Shown one piece after another: positions 34,040-46,224 of a stretch of 64,000 nt of DNA (positions are counted from its first letter, which is position 1; every line of letters starts with the position of its first letter). Position numbers and translations under genes: made by a program. This DNA comes from Earliella scabrosa (taxonomy: Eukaryota > Basidiomycota > Agaricomycetes > Polyporales > Polyporaceae): NCBI GenBank assembly GCA_022605405.1, contig JABYQQ010000030.1, forward strand, positions 62,001 to 126,000. The letters run 5' to 3'. The notes beneath the pieces were generated by a model that saw only the letters and a list, made by a program, of their open reading frames with translations, had not been told where the DNA came from and made no database searches.

Positions 34040-35995
34040 TCAATCATGGAGGATCGACGTCAGAGTTGGGCAGATACGGGGAAGCTCCGAACGGTGGCAA
34101 CGTACAGCTTGTCGAGGGGGCGCCGAGCGCAAGCTGTTGTTGAACGACTCGAACGAGGGGTACTGAGGCGGTGCGGCTTTATTCCTGATGTGTGCGCGCG
34201 CGTTCAGACTGCGTACACACGTGTGGGAGAACGCGTCAGCGATCGATGGAGAGAGGAACGGATCGAGTTTGGGTGGACGCACCTTCCGAGGAACGAGTTG
34301 GCGTAGACTGCAAGGTGGCACGTCGCTTGAGTCAGAGAGGGTCTTGTACCACAGATGGCAAGCACGTACGCTTGCCCTGGATCTCGACCAAGCCGAGGAA
34401 GACGAGACTCTCCTTTTGGGTTGCATACTGCATTGCCGGAGGCATTCAGTCAAACCTTGACCGTACCAAGACACATGAACTCACGAGGATCACCGACAGG
34501 ACCGAGGCGGTACTGCGCAGTAGTAGCAACTGAGTTAGCTAACAGCCTCTGCAACAAACCTGGGTCTTTGGTCGGACGCACCCGGTGATGGCGCCGGTAT
34601 TCACGGCATACAGCATGATGAGGTTTATGCGACTGTTCGATTCCCTGATAGAGAGCATAATCAGTGCTTCGTACTATCGGTTGCGCCAGGCGACCTACTT
34701 CTGCAAGTCACTGCGCCCTCGCATGAGGTAGAAGGAGAGCGTGAGAGCCACCATGACGTCGACGAGGGCAGCGGCTCCAAGCCCACCGCTGACCGTAACC
34801 TACAGAGGTCGGAAGATGACCAGGCGCGCGTCAGAGATGTTGTGATAGCAGGTTGTTGGAAGCGCATCTGCACCATTGATGACTGGTGAGCCCGGAATTC
34901 GACCCAGTCGGGGTAGTGATAGCTGCAAGACGTCGATCAAGGATGTGACTCTGGCCAGATCGGGGCAGTGGAAGAGCTGTGCTCACCTGAGGATCGTCGA
35001 CCCGATGCCGAAGCCTGGTGTCCACGTCAGTCGTATGCGTCGAACAATGGTGAGTACAGCGACTCACCCACACGGCATACGACAAAGAGTGCCTGCAGGT
35101 TTGACCATGTGAGTTGCCATTGCCGTGATCAAACGGATGACAGGACAGCTCACGATTGTACCGCTGAGAATCTTCGCGTGGCCGCTCACTGCCAGATGTC
35201 ATTCGTCAGGTCTCGTGCGGTCACAATGTGTGTCTGGTGGGACTGACTGATCCATACGCGCCGAACATAGAACCTTGGAGGCGATGAGCGATGGAGCAGA
35301 CTGGTCGAGAGCGATATGCACGTACACTTGGACGAGCGTAGAGAGAATGACCTGATATACAGGGCTTGAGTGGCGCAATCACCGGAATGCCAAGAATGTA
35401 TATACCTCAGTAAACACGGTGATCTAAATGTGTTCGATGTGTATTGAGCGTATATACCGCGCATTTGCTCGTATAGTATAGTGACGACGCACCCCAACAC
35501 CCCTGAAGATATGACACACGACGGTCAGTGGAGTAGCTAATGGAGAACGACAAACGCACCAATTGATCGTCTCGAAGTACGCGTAGTGCCCGAATCCCTG
35601 TATGGCATATGCGTAGGCAATCTGGATGCAAAATGCAGTATGTACAGTCTCCAAGATCCTGTACATGGCGGTGTCATGAGTGACTCGAGAAACTCCGTTG
35701 AGGGTCTAACGCGCCAGACGCACCATATTGCAGCGACCTGTGCCTCCCGATCCGATGAGCAAATTCTTGTGACAGCAGCGCGAGCGCACGTACGAACGCC
35801 TTGAGTAGCTTCGTATCGTTCTGGTATTTCTGGAAGTACAGGAAGCTTTGCAAGGTCGTGATCCCGTACAGTCTACACCGCGGAATGGATGAGCCGCCCA
35901 GTCAAAAGTAGTACCTGAGACACTAGTACTCACATGCATGCGATGAAGACCTCGATCAAGAGACCGCCCAAGAAGCCTTCCGCAGGGTTTTCCAT
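34040..35995 (-). CDS. DUF6534-type seven-helix membrane protein
   Basis: Starts at MENPAEGFLGGLLIEVFIAC; after an intron it continues LYGITTLQSFLYFQKYQNDT. Then RILETVHTAFCIQIAYAY and FGHYAYFETINW (helices 2-3), QVILSTLVQVYVHIALDQ, a helix LVDVMVALTLSFYLMRGRS, LIMLYAVNTGAITG and ESLVFLGLVEIQGKR. VYANSFLG and SLNARAHIRN complete the signature. The pattern matches the gene at 4277-6335 closely, including the exon 1 splice before LYGIT. An upstream exon (near 36110, ending APGFE before a GTGAGT donor) may belong to it. The extreme C-terminus is uncertain because another splice could change the last ~20 residues. Function unknown; membrane protein. Confidence 0.68.
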
Positions 35996-38632
35996 GAGTT
36001 TCGAATCCGTGCTTAAGGTACTTAAGGTAGGGCGCGGCGGAACGGGATCACAAGTGGGACTGCTGAGAGGTCGATGTGGACGTTTCGCCAGACAACTCAC
36101 TTCAAACCCTGGAGCCAACAAGCCGCCGAGTGCGGTTTATAAGGAACCCCGGGGCGTTCGCGAGGAGACATATGTGGCACTCCAACTGACATACTAGGTG
36201 GTTGTAGCACGCGGGGTGCGATGCGTGCCCATGGGAGGCGCGACAATTTGCACCTCTTGGAAGCTAGCCTCCTTAGAGCGTGCCGCAGAAAGATGGGATC
36301 GCGGAGTGGATGCATCCGGACAGTACGTGCGCACGCGGTTGGTTCGCGAAGATTGACATGTAGCCACGTCCAGAGCAGAAAGCCGGGTCACCGTCCGGAT
36401 GGAGGTCCTTATGAAGGTTTACGCAAGCGCTCGGGAAGGCCACGGCGACCTTGGGTAAGTTGGTGTTAGTGCCGGACTTGGGTTGTAGCGGATTGGAAAG
36501 AAAACTCACCGTCGAGAGAGACGGATCTCCATGACAGAAGTCCGGATCTTGTTGTCGACGTCGGTCCGTTGGCGTCACGCCGCTCCAGTGCTCAACTCAC
36601 CAATTCAGGAACGGGGTGCCATGGAACTCAGAGTTCTCTTTCTGCTGGCGGACTCATGAACATACTGACCTCCGATGAGCTACCACATGGATGGGGACTC
36701 GATGTGAGTAGATGTGAGACCGTTGGTTGAACGTTAACCGTAGAACGTCAGCGGAGGACGGGGGTAACCGGGATGAGCAGTTCCCGACAGCCGGCGAGCG
36801 CCATTGAGCGTCTCTTGGATATCGTCTCTCCAAGTCCTCCATGGTCCTTGGAACCTCGGTACGGGGTATCCGGGCTGGCGTTGCACGTTTCCTACATTGT
36901 GATCAGACAAGCGGGGTAACGACGGACGAGTCGTTTACGAACAGACCTGCAAGCTGTTCAATCGCAGAACCTGGGTGACGGTGCCTGGGTCGAGTTGGTG
37001 ATGAGATACTTTGGCCCCACTTGAGTACCAAGCGGCGGGCAGCAAGAGTAGTCAGTACTTACCTGTGTTGGTGAGTCTCGGAGTGTGCCCTCCGGCTTAA
37101 GTCCGAATCCGCAGTTTTCGACTTCATTCGTGCGCGCTAGCCCCGGAGGGAAAGGGGCAGTTTGAATGGTAGTTCACGTTGAAGAGAGCCAGTATTGTCG
37201 TATATGAAATATGTAGACGGCGAGGGTACTTCCTAGATTCTGTTACCTGTAGCAAGAATTAAAACCGTGCTTGTCTTCCTAAAATCACAAATATTGTCAT
37301 CAGCGTTGGTGACGTCAGTATTTATAGAACGGCCAAGTCAGGGTACCATCCGTGTGTGATGGGACATGTTGATGTTGCTGGTAACCACTGCCTCGTACGT
37401 GATGGGATCCGGATTGAAGTGGTCCCGCGAGGCTGTGCGCCAGTTTCGGAAGAGATGAAAATGATTATGAGACCGATGGCTACTCTCACCTTCACATACA
37501 TTGACCTTGCCCTTGGCATTCCAATCTCTATCCCTCCCCTCTTGGCACGGTACTTGCTCCCTAGACGGCGAGTAGATTAAACGCAACTCTTAGAATCCAA
37601 GCACGAGACAATATGAGGTTAGCGACAGCTGCTGTGTCTCTCATTCCCAGCGTTCTTGACGTACCTTCTGTGACAGCGTCGGATCCACCCTGACCGCAGT
37701 CCCGAAGGCTATTGGAAAAGGCTACCTGTATGTGATTGCAGGTGAGCGTGCGCCATGCATCGATGTGTTTAGTAGTACTCCCCATGCTCACCATAGGTTG
37801 CTGACATTTCCGACAGGGTTCATTTCCGGCGCGAGCAAAATCAACCGAAAGCTGGGGACCGTTGCTGCCGTGCTGTGTTGCCCTTGCACCTGCGGTACTT
37901 CCCTGATCATCGCAGCCGACGAGTAGGACTTATGGGTTCTGCGTTACGTGTGTCACAAGACGGAGAGCTGCATTTGGACCTTGTACCAGTCCGCTGCCCA
38001 GGCCATTGACGAAGTCACGAGTTGTATACCCTCTTAGATGCATCCGAATGTACATGTAGTCGAAAGCCGATAGCGCGACGCAGGCGCGACGTCGAGGGAC
38101 GAGGAGCGGACGCCGGAATTTGGCCAACGGTCTAGACCCAACTCGTGGTTGTCATCACTATGGTGCGCCCGGCGTCTCTCTGCTGATGGGCGGCTTAGTC
38201 AGCAGACTGGTCGGGCGGCCAGCTCAGGCCTCAGGCCTCAGGCCTCAGCCTCCGGCTGTTGTTGTGGACATAATCCAGGACTGGGTCCAGCATGGACGAA
38301 CTTCCACCGGTGGCCCACGGATCCAGATAGGTGGACAGTATTCCAATCCTCGGCAAAAATCTCTCAAGCGCGCTTCTTTTACCACCACCTTGAGAAAGGA
38401 CGTCGCATGAGGCACTCAAAACTCCATAGCCTGGATGCACCGCAGCTAAACTTACACACAGGCCTTGCATCCGGACGTCAATGTCACGCACTCTACTCAG
38501 GAACTAACAAGAACGTGGTGAACACCCATATAAACCTCGATGGACATGGCAGCCTCACGCTCGCTCCTCGCGACCTTTCTGTGCTCTTCGTTACTTGGCC
38601 ACGTCTTTGTCCGCCAACATCTCCTGCCATTA
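35996..38632. other. Region with unassigned coding-like fragments
   Basis: Minus-strand pieces at 36273-36578 (FANQPRAHVLSGCIHSAIP), near 36600 (EFHGTPFLNW before a GTGAGT donor) and 36780-36880 look partly coding, but I could not chain them into a gene or name a family. A degraded or highly divergent gene is possible. At 38225-38249 the 7-mer CAGGCCT is repeated about three times. Confidence 0.3.
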
Positions 38633-39559
38633 TGCGCTTTGCTGCCACTGCATGTGCTCTTGCGCTCGCTGCTGTTGTCGCAGCTCAGGACCCAGTTGTC
38701 GTAAGCAACTCTGAATTGGTCATTCTGCTGCATTCTCTCACCCTGAGACTATGTACAGGTACGCGTTGGCGAGGGTCCCGACGGTCAACCTGACTTCAAG
38801 TTCAATCCTCAATTTGTGACCATCACCCAGCCCAATACCGTTGTCACCTTCCAGTTTGTTGCGCTCAACCACTCGGTCTCCCAGTCGTCGTTCGCCACGC
38901 CATGCGAACCGCTCGACGGAGGGTTCAACTCAGGCTTCGTGCCCGTCGGCGACGGACAAGGCACCTGGAACTTGACCGTCACTGACGTTTCCCAGCGTAA
39001 GTCTGCATTTTTACTGTTCTCGTGAGCGAGTAGACCTCTGATAACGTCCTATCACCGCAGCCATCTGGTTCTACTGCCCTCAGCAGGCCATAATGCCATT
39101 CCATTGCACGGCTGGTATGGTCGGGTATGTACACACTACGCCTGTCCGTGTGCCTCAACCGGCTGACTTGGCGCCTTCCTCAGTGCCATCAACGCGAACG
39201 TCACAGGCCAGGATCCGAGTGCGTTCGTCGCGGCAGCGCTGGCAGCGACGACCATCGTCATCCCTACACCCGCCCTCTCCGGAGTCAACGCCTTCGCGAC
39301 CCTCGCCCCGACTGTCAGTACAGCGGCGGGAGCAGCGTCCACCGCTGGAGCTAGTGCGACTGCCACAGCTCCTGGTGGGAGCGCGTCCATAGTGTATCCG
39401 AGCACTAGCGCAGGCGGCGCGAGCACCTTGGCTGGCGGCGGAAGTGCAACTCAAACTGGCGCGCCCGCCCCGATGGACACGAGCAATGCCGCTAGCACGA
39501 TCTATGCGAGCGGCCTCTACGCACTTCTGGCTGCGGCGCTCGGGATGGCTGTCCTGTGA
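38633..39559 (+). CDS. GPI-anchored cupredoxin-domain protein 2
   Basis: The most diverged copy of the four. Signal peptide MRFAATACALALAAVVAAQ, then VRVGEGPDGQPDFKFNPQF and TVVTFQFVALNHSVSQSSF. IWFYCPQQ and MPFHCTAGM follow. The His, Cys, His and Met expected to bind type-1 copper are all kept. The C-terminal region is Ala/Gly/Ser/Thr-rich (AGASATATAPGGS), ending LYALLAAALGMAVL as a GPI-type tail. Its three introns are in the conserved positions, but the intron 1 sequence differs from the other copies. A TATA-like CATATAAACC lies about 105 bp upstream of the ATG. Confidence 0.8.
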
Positions 39560-40365
39560 GCACTCCAGGGTGCTCGCTCGCGAAAGACGAAATGGGGCCG
39601 CCGTGGCACTGGTGGGTACGAGATCGGACATGTCGATACAGCTGTGGGACGTTCGACCTTGGGGGCGGATGTTCATGAGAATGAGCTATTTACACATCCA
39701 ATGCTTGTCCGCGTATTGATAGGTCGAAGTCACTTTGAGTTGTCGCCGAGTCAGAACCACTCTGGCTGCTTCTGAACTATACACGCCGACATGCAGTGAG
39801 CGTTCACACGCTCGTGGTTCATATGGCGGCAGACTGTGCACTGCATCCGTCTCCGTCCCTTCTCTCTACGTTGTCTTCCATGGCCCAATTTTGATTAGGA
39901 GGCTAATTTGTTGACGCAGCACAGGGCCGATCCCATGCGCAGCGACGAAGCACCAGGATGAGAAGCGTCTCATGATGCGCTCACCATGAACCTGATCTAC
40001 GCGATGGCCTCGTTGCGGGGGAAGCGCTAGGTGCCATGACATCCCAATACCTACCAGACGCAGCAGGTGGGTAAATGCAATGACCGGCTTCTTGGGCGTT
40101 CCTTCCGGAACCACCGGGAGGATGTTGGCGCGTCTCGTCACTGTATGTCCTTTCCATCACGATTACTGTTTAACGGTATATGCTTCTCACAGTCGTTGTA
40201 GTGAGACGCTCCATCCCCGCCTCTCTACGCCAAGAAAAAGGGTGCAATGACCCTCATCATGCTTCCCCACTTCTCCAACACCGTGAGTTAGTATAAACGA
40301 GCTAGCGTGAAGCATGCCAAGCAACGGCGACCTTCCTTCCTCGACTCTCTCGGCGTACTTCTGCG
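39560..40365. other. Intergenic, nothing recognised
   Basis: Only short frames (for example 39866-40141 minus) without domain signatures. Confidence 0.4.
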
Positions 40366-41967
40366 ATGTCCTCTGAATCGCTTGCGATCGAGGATTTCGT
40401 CGGTAAATGTGCTGGCGCAATCATCGACAGTGAGTGATCCACCAACTCTTGATCAAAATGTCCACACTAGTACTCATGCTGCAACTCGGTTCACGTAGCT
40501 ATCTTTATGCACGAGTATCTCAGCACTCTGACCTCTGAGATTGACCTGTTTTGGGGAACCAGCTACAGTGGAGCGTCTGCGCTGTTCTTCGCCAACCGTT
40601 ACTTGGGATTGTTGAACAACAATCACCTAGTATGGTTCCTAGGAGTTATCGGTATCCACGATGTGAGTAATCGCTGTGCGCTATTCCCCTAGCTTTGTCT
40701 GACTGGTTTGAACACTAGCATTCTTTGTGGGTGGCAAGATAAACCTCGACTCAGAATGGTTCATACATAACGTCCACCGACAGCTGCGTAGTGTGGTCAT
40801 GGCTCGCACCGTTGATTCAACTTCCGCAGTTCCTTGTTTGGGCAGGTGTGTCTATACATCTCATCGTGATGCGACACTGATGCCTTCTGATTCAGCTATA
40901 TCTGCGCTTAGAACATACGCTGTCAACAGGGGTCGCATGACATTTCCTCTCATCGTCTTCGTTCTCTTATGCATACCACTGAGCGCGAATGTGGTACGAG
41001 ACTACTCATCTGTGCATGGCATATTATTCCTTGTATACTAAAGATGACAGCTCAGGCCAAAGCCGTGAGGATGACGGCCAGTTTATCAAAAGGTCTCTGC
41101 GCACCAGCTATCAACCATCCTCCTTCCCCTCATCCCCAGTGAGCCCGATGTACCATTGCTCATAAGAGTGGGCTGCTGACTATCGATCTCGATACTGTGT
41201 ATCAGAGGTAAGTGCTTCCGTTAACCGGAATTACCATGAGTACTAAAATGACGTGATCTACGTATGATTTAGCAACTTTGGTGGTTGCAAGAATATCGTG
41301 GATTGTCGCAGACACAATATTGGTGGGTTGCACCTGGGTTGCAACCTATGGTACAGTCCGACGGAGCCTGCGCGACGGGGCCGTTCATTCGGCTCCTACC
41401 CTCATGCATATTTGCAATCGTGATGGTATGTCCCCGTATCGTATGTGACTAGCAAGCAGCTCAGTTTGTACTTCCAGGCTCAATATACTTCGTGTAAGGT
41501 CGACTCCGTTGGTGTTGGACTAGGCTGATCAGTGCATGTTCTACAGGTGTATGACTCTGTTGAGTCTTGTACACCTTGGGCTATCGGTTGATGAGACACG
41601 CTTTGAAAGTAAGTGTACTCATATTGTCAGTTCGCACGACTCACTGACAGGTCACGCAAGGGAGAGTTGCAGCCAACATGGTCTCGTCCGTCATCGACCC
41701 GCAAGTCTTTGTCCGAAGTCCATTGTCGGCAAACTGACTTACACTTGATACAGATTGATATCTATGCTGATCTCCCGGCTGATGCTCAACCTGCGAGCCA
41801 GTAACAAGCGACTTACGGAGCCGTCTTTTGGAGACTTAATTGACCTACACATGGATGTTGCGGGAACGACCCTTCAGTTTGCAACCATCTCATCCACGAG
41901 CGATTTGGAGCTGAGCCCTACCTCTATGTCGCATGTCTCGTCCAGCACGACTCATGTCAGAGTTTGA
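40366..41967 (+). CDS. DUF6533-domain membrane protein
   Basis: Starts MSSESLAIEDFV. After one intron it reads IFMHEYLSTLTSEIDLFW and FFANRYLGLLNN, the DUF6533 hallmark (Y-L-x-T-L-x-x-E-I-x-x-F-W). Then LPQFLVWA joined to AISALRTYAVNRGRMTF, VARISWIVADTILVGCTW, SIYFV joined to MTLLSLVHLGLS, and LISRLMLNLRASNKR near the end. It is predicted to have about seven helices in a cell membrane; function is unknown. Several exons are short, and the part at 41040-41260 is the least certain. It lies between cupredoxin copies 2 and 3 on the same strand. Confidence 0.7.
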
Positions 41968-42571
41968 TCATGGCCGCTGTCTTCTTGCATCATGCAGATA
42001 TACGCCGACGATGGTTGCGATAATTACTACTTATGTATAGGCGCTTGTACGGCCCGAGCGGACCACCGTGTGAATTTGACTAAGTATCTGGTTCTCCAAC
42101 TTTCCAGCCGAAGCAATCCTGTTCGCGACGTCGCTCCATCTCATCTCAACACGGGGCTCAGCCAGCCACCTCAATCTTGGTGGGCGGTAGATCAAGCTGG
42201 CGATGAACGTGTCTGGCGCGCCTTCCAACTCCCTGATGTTGGCTGATAGCAAGTACAGGCCCTACTGTCATCAGCAAGAGCACATAATGGCGACGGAATC
42301 TCGAGCGCAATACCTGGTACCAGGCTTAACTTCGTGCTTGGAGGACGCTGTCATGCTCTCGAACGCCCCCTCTCTGCGATGGAATCAGAACAGTCGTACG
42401 TCTGAGCGGACCAAGGAAGTTGTTGTAAAGATGAAGTCACAGCCTGATGCGTCCAGATCAGGCTTGAACTGGTGTCCCAGTGCTAGTATATAACTCTCGG
42501 TGTGGTTCCGTCTAGTTATTCCTCAACTCGCCTCCTCCCGCCTCCAAGTCATGCGAACTTCTGTACTCAAG
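41968..42571. promoter_or_regulatory. Upstream region of cupredoxin 3
   Basis: No gene seen. TATATAA near 42486 lies about 85 bp before the ATG at 42572 and is a plausible TATA box. Confidence 0.4.
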
Positions 42572-43520
42572 ATGCGCCTCATCACTGCCGTCTCTGCCCT
42601 CGCGCTTTCCTCTGTTGCTTTGGCCCAGGACCCCATCGTCGTAAGTCGCAATGTCCTCCACCGACCAAGTTATCCGTCCTGACTCCTCTATCTCGCAGGT
42701 CCAAGTCGGCGCGGGCGGCCTCAAGTTCGACCCCCAGTTCATCAACGTCACCCAGCCGAACACGGTCGTCACCTTCCAGTTCGTCGCCGCGAACCACTCC
42801 GTCGCCCAGTCGTCGTTCGCGACTCCTTGTGAACCCCTCCAGGATGGGTTCAACTCTGGCTTCGCCCCCGTCGGAAACGGCACGGGTTTCTGGAACCTGA
42901 CTGTCACTGATGTCACGAGCCGTGAGTCTCCTTCTACCGTGCTGTTTCATTCTGTATGAAAGTATGACCCACCTGCAGCGATCTGGTTCTACTGCCCTCA
43001 GCAGGCCAGGGAGCCGTTGCACTGCACAGCCGGCATGGTCGGGTACGTCCCCTCTCAATCTCTCCTCTGCAACACTCCGCAACACTCCATTGAGCCTTCT
43101 CCTTTTCATAGTGCCATCAACGGTGACATCACCGGCCAAGACGTGAACGCGTTCGTCTCGGCCGCGGAGTCTGCCACGACGATCGTGACTCCGAATACAG
43201 CTCTATCGGGCGTGAACGCCCTCGCGACGGACACCCCAGTCATTGTCACGAGTTTGCCGCCCACACCGCTGTCTTCGGCCAACAATGCCAGCCCCGTCAC
43301 CGTCACCTTAGTTTCCACTTCGATCTTGACCGTCACCACCGTCACCACTACGACATCCAACCTGACGGCAACAGCTCCAGTCGTTGGAGCCCCTGCACCA
43401 TCGTCGAATGTCCCAGGTCCGGACAACGCCGCTGCTACGAACAATGCAGGAAGTACGATGCATGTGAACGCAGTAGAAGCGGCGCTTCTCGCGATCGCGC
43501 TCAGCATCACCGTCCTGTAG
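42572..43520 (+). CDS. GPI-anchored cupredoxin-domain protein 3
   Basis: Signal peptide MRLITAVSALALSSVALAQ (an in-frame ATG at 42551 would add seven residues; the paralogues favour 42572). The cupredoxin domain keeps NHSV, WFYCPQQ and LHCTAGM, the expected His/Cys/His/Met copper site. The long tail is Thr/Ser/Val-rich (VTTVTTTTSNLT) and ends ALLAIALSITVL, a GPI-like signal. Intron 1 (after DPIV) differs from that of copy 4 at only 2 of 58 positions by eye, whereas the C-terminal exons differ greatly. Confidence 0.82.
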
Positions 43521-44481
43521 GTTATCCTCGAGCCTTTGCACCCTTCCCGTATGTTGCGTCCCTCCCTACATAGCATCCATGGACGATCAGTCACCACAGC
43601 CCACGAAATGCAGGCGCCTCAGTTATACACTCTGATCAGCTGTGATCGTCGCGAGCGTCATGGATGTATACGCATAGCCTTGCCGGCTGAAAATGACTTT
43701 TGCGCTGTTATTGCGGCTTGCCCGAGTGCTACTCAAGCGTAATCATCGGCGAGCAAGATGTCGAGGAGCCGATCGTTGGATCATCTTGGACTGCGGGCCC
43801 CCAGATCGCGATCGTGCCAACTGAGCTGCCAGTAGTGCCCGTCGTGGCAGCTCAAGCGCGCGATTTGGAGATTGGTTTTCTCTGGTCGGTGCGAACGTTC
43901 GCTCTCATATGCTGTTATCACCGTACAACAATTCTGATATCGGACTGATTGCAGATGACCATACTCGGAGCGTGTTGCATGTGGTTGCCTTGAGTGAGTT
44001 CAGTTAGTTTCTCGAGAATCTGCCAAAGGTTACCTGCAACCTCGTAGATGCCCTGGTTCAGATTAGGCGGAGCATGTAGCGAATACCTCGACGAGCCGGA
44101 GATATTGCTCTGTCAATTATATGGAGGTCTGCATATGTTCTCCGACATCAGCGGCATCCTGTGGGCGATATGGTATAGGAAGTGGTGAGTCTTGAAGCGG
44201 CTTATGGATGTCTTCCACTTGCTTGAAGTCCGGCAGCCACAGGCCCTCGCACGTCCCGGTGAAACACTTGACTTTGACGCAGATGTTCTGCGCTGCCATA
44301 TCACCCTGCATCCTGTCAATCAAAGGGAGCCGCCCTCGATGAGATGCGGCTGTCTATCCTGCTCATAAAGGTCGCCTCGGACGTGCTCACCATCTATCCC
44401 CTTCTTCACTCGATCTCATCCTTCTTCGTACAGTCTTACCACTGTACCACTTCGTCTTCGACGTATACCAAGTTCTCGAAG
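43521..44481. other. Intergenic, nothing recognised
   Basis: Short frames at 43700-43948 (plus) and 44113-44323 (minus) show no known domain. The right end is the promoter of cupredoxin copy 4. Confidence 0.4.
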
Positions 44482-45448
44482 ATGCGCTTCATCAAAGTTG
44501 CCGTCTCTGCCTTCGCGCTTGCCACTGTTGCCTCGGCCCAGGACCCCATCGTCGTAAGTCGCAATGTCCTCCACCGACCACGTTATCCGTCCTGACTCCT
44601 CCATCTCGCAGGTCCAAGTCGGCGCGGGCGGCCTCAAGTTCGAGCCCCAGTTCATCACCGTCACCCAGCCGAACACGGTCGTCACCTTCCAGTTCGTCGC
44701 CGCGAACCACTCCGTCGCGCAGTCCACCTTCGCGACCCCCTGCGCGCCCCTCGCCAACGGCTTTAACTCTGGCTTCGTCCCCGTCGGGAATGGCACCGGC
44801 TCCTGGAACCTGACCGTCACCGACGTCACACGGCGTGAGTTTCCCCCTCGTAGTACTTGCTCGTCCGTACTTTTCGGTAACACCTCGCCCTACCCGCAGC
44901 GATCTGGTTCTACTGCCCTCAGCAGGCCCGGGAGCCCTTCCACTGCACGGCCGGCATGGTCGGGTACGTCCCCCCACACTCACCCTCCATCGTCCCTCGC
45001 ACTCTCACTGACCCTCCCGCTCTCCAGCGCCATCAACGGCAACGCCACCGGCCAAGACCTGAACGCCTTCGTCTCCGCCGCAGAGGCCGCAACAACGATC
45101 GTCTACCCGAGCACCATCCTCTCCGGCGTGAACGCGTTCGCGACCGCTGCCCCCCTTGTGACGGTCTCACAACCCGCGCCATCGAACGTGACAGACAGTC
45201 TAAGCGTTGTCAGCGGCACTTCAAGTTCACTTTCGACAGCTACGCCCGCCCCTAGCCCTGTAACTACTGGCGCCCCGATTAACACTGACACATTGTCTAG
45301 CTCCGGCGTGGCTGTCATCACATCCGCGGTCTCATCGAACAACACGAGTCCGAGCAACACCGGAGGTGATAACAACGCAGGCAGCGCGATTCAGGCGGGC
45401 GGCTTCGGAACGTTGCTCGTGGTCGCACTCGGAGTTACTCTCCTCTAG
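44482..45448 (+). CDS. GPI-anchored cupredoxin-domain protein 4
   Basis: Signal peptide MRFIKVAVSAFALATVASAQ. The domain is nearly identical to copy 1 at protein level (VAQSTFATPCAPLANGFNSG) and keeps NHSV, WFYCPQQ and FHCTAGM. The tail is Ser/Thr-rich (SGTSSSLSTATPAPSPVT) and ends GTLLVVALGVTLL. The exon pattern is the same as in the other copies. Its core matches copy 1 while its first intron matches copy 3, which suggests exchange between copies. Confidence 0.82.
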
Positions 45449-46224
45449 AAGTCGTGATATAGAGGAGCTTGGGTGGACTTTGGGACACTTCTACTGCGAA
45501 TCTGAAAGCCTAATTGTACACCCTACTATAGTCGCTAGCACTGCGGCCTTCTCATGGACTTGAGTCTCGGACAGTCCGGGCTAAGAACTTGAAGCTCTCT
45601 GGGAAGCCATGGACGCGGTATCCCACAGTCACATAGCCGATATCGGATATTCTCCGCGGTTCGATGTCAGCCGCTGTCGAAGGAGTTCACACAACAGCCA
45701 GAGTACAATAGACGTTGACCTGACGTTGACAGTGCCGCTAGGCTCGCTTGCCAGCCTCTAGTTCCTCGTCCCTCGGAATAGGAGTGCGGCGTGCCAGTGG
45801 AGGCCACTGGGGCCAGTGGCCGCGACACGCTGGGCGCCAGTTGAACCCGGACTCACCGGCCCGGGATGCCAGCGGACTCGCGTTCTGCACTCGACGTTCC
45901 TCGGGCACTTCAAGACCTTGTCATCCAGGATCCCACACCTCTGCCAGTGTACACATCTTTGAACCTCTCTTCGAGTTTTGCAGCGTTAGAACAATGGAAT
46001 GGTAAAGCCCTCGTCCGTCCAACATTTATCGCAATCTCCGGCGCCCGCGAGTGGCACTGGGTGACACTGGTGACTTGACACCTTACGTATCCGCAGTGAT
46101 ACACTGGCCAGCAGGCTCAAAGCGACTCGTTTCCTCACTCTGTTCAGCGGACCAGTAAAACGCCCAAGGGACGTACTTATATCAAGAACGGTTCGGTTTA
46201 CTCAGGCTGTAGCACGACTCGGAC
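45449..46224. other. Intergenic; possible 5' exons of HET gene
   Basis: A frame from ATG 45866 ends at a GTAAAG donor (46000) but cannot be joined in frame to the HET gene, so I leave it out. Confidence 0.35.

Noticed and set aside
38225..38249. Short CAGGCCT repeat as a CRISPR-like or satellite array
   Set aside because: Only about three units with no spacers; a simple slippage repeat.
45866..46078. Frame from ATG 45866 as HET exon 1
   Set aside because: Joining it through its GTAAAG donor leads to stops before the HET frame.
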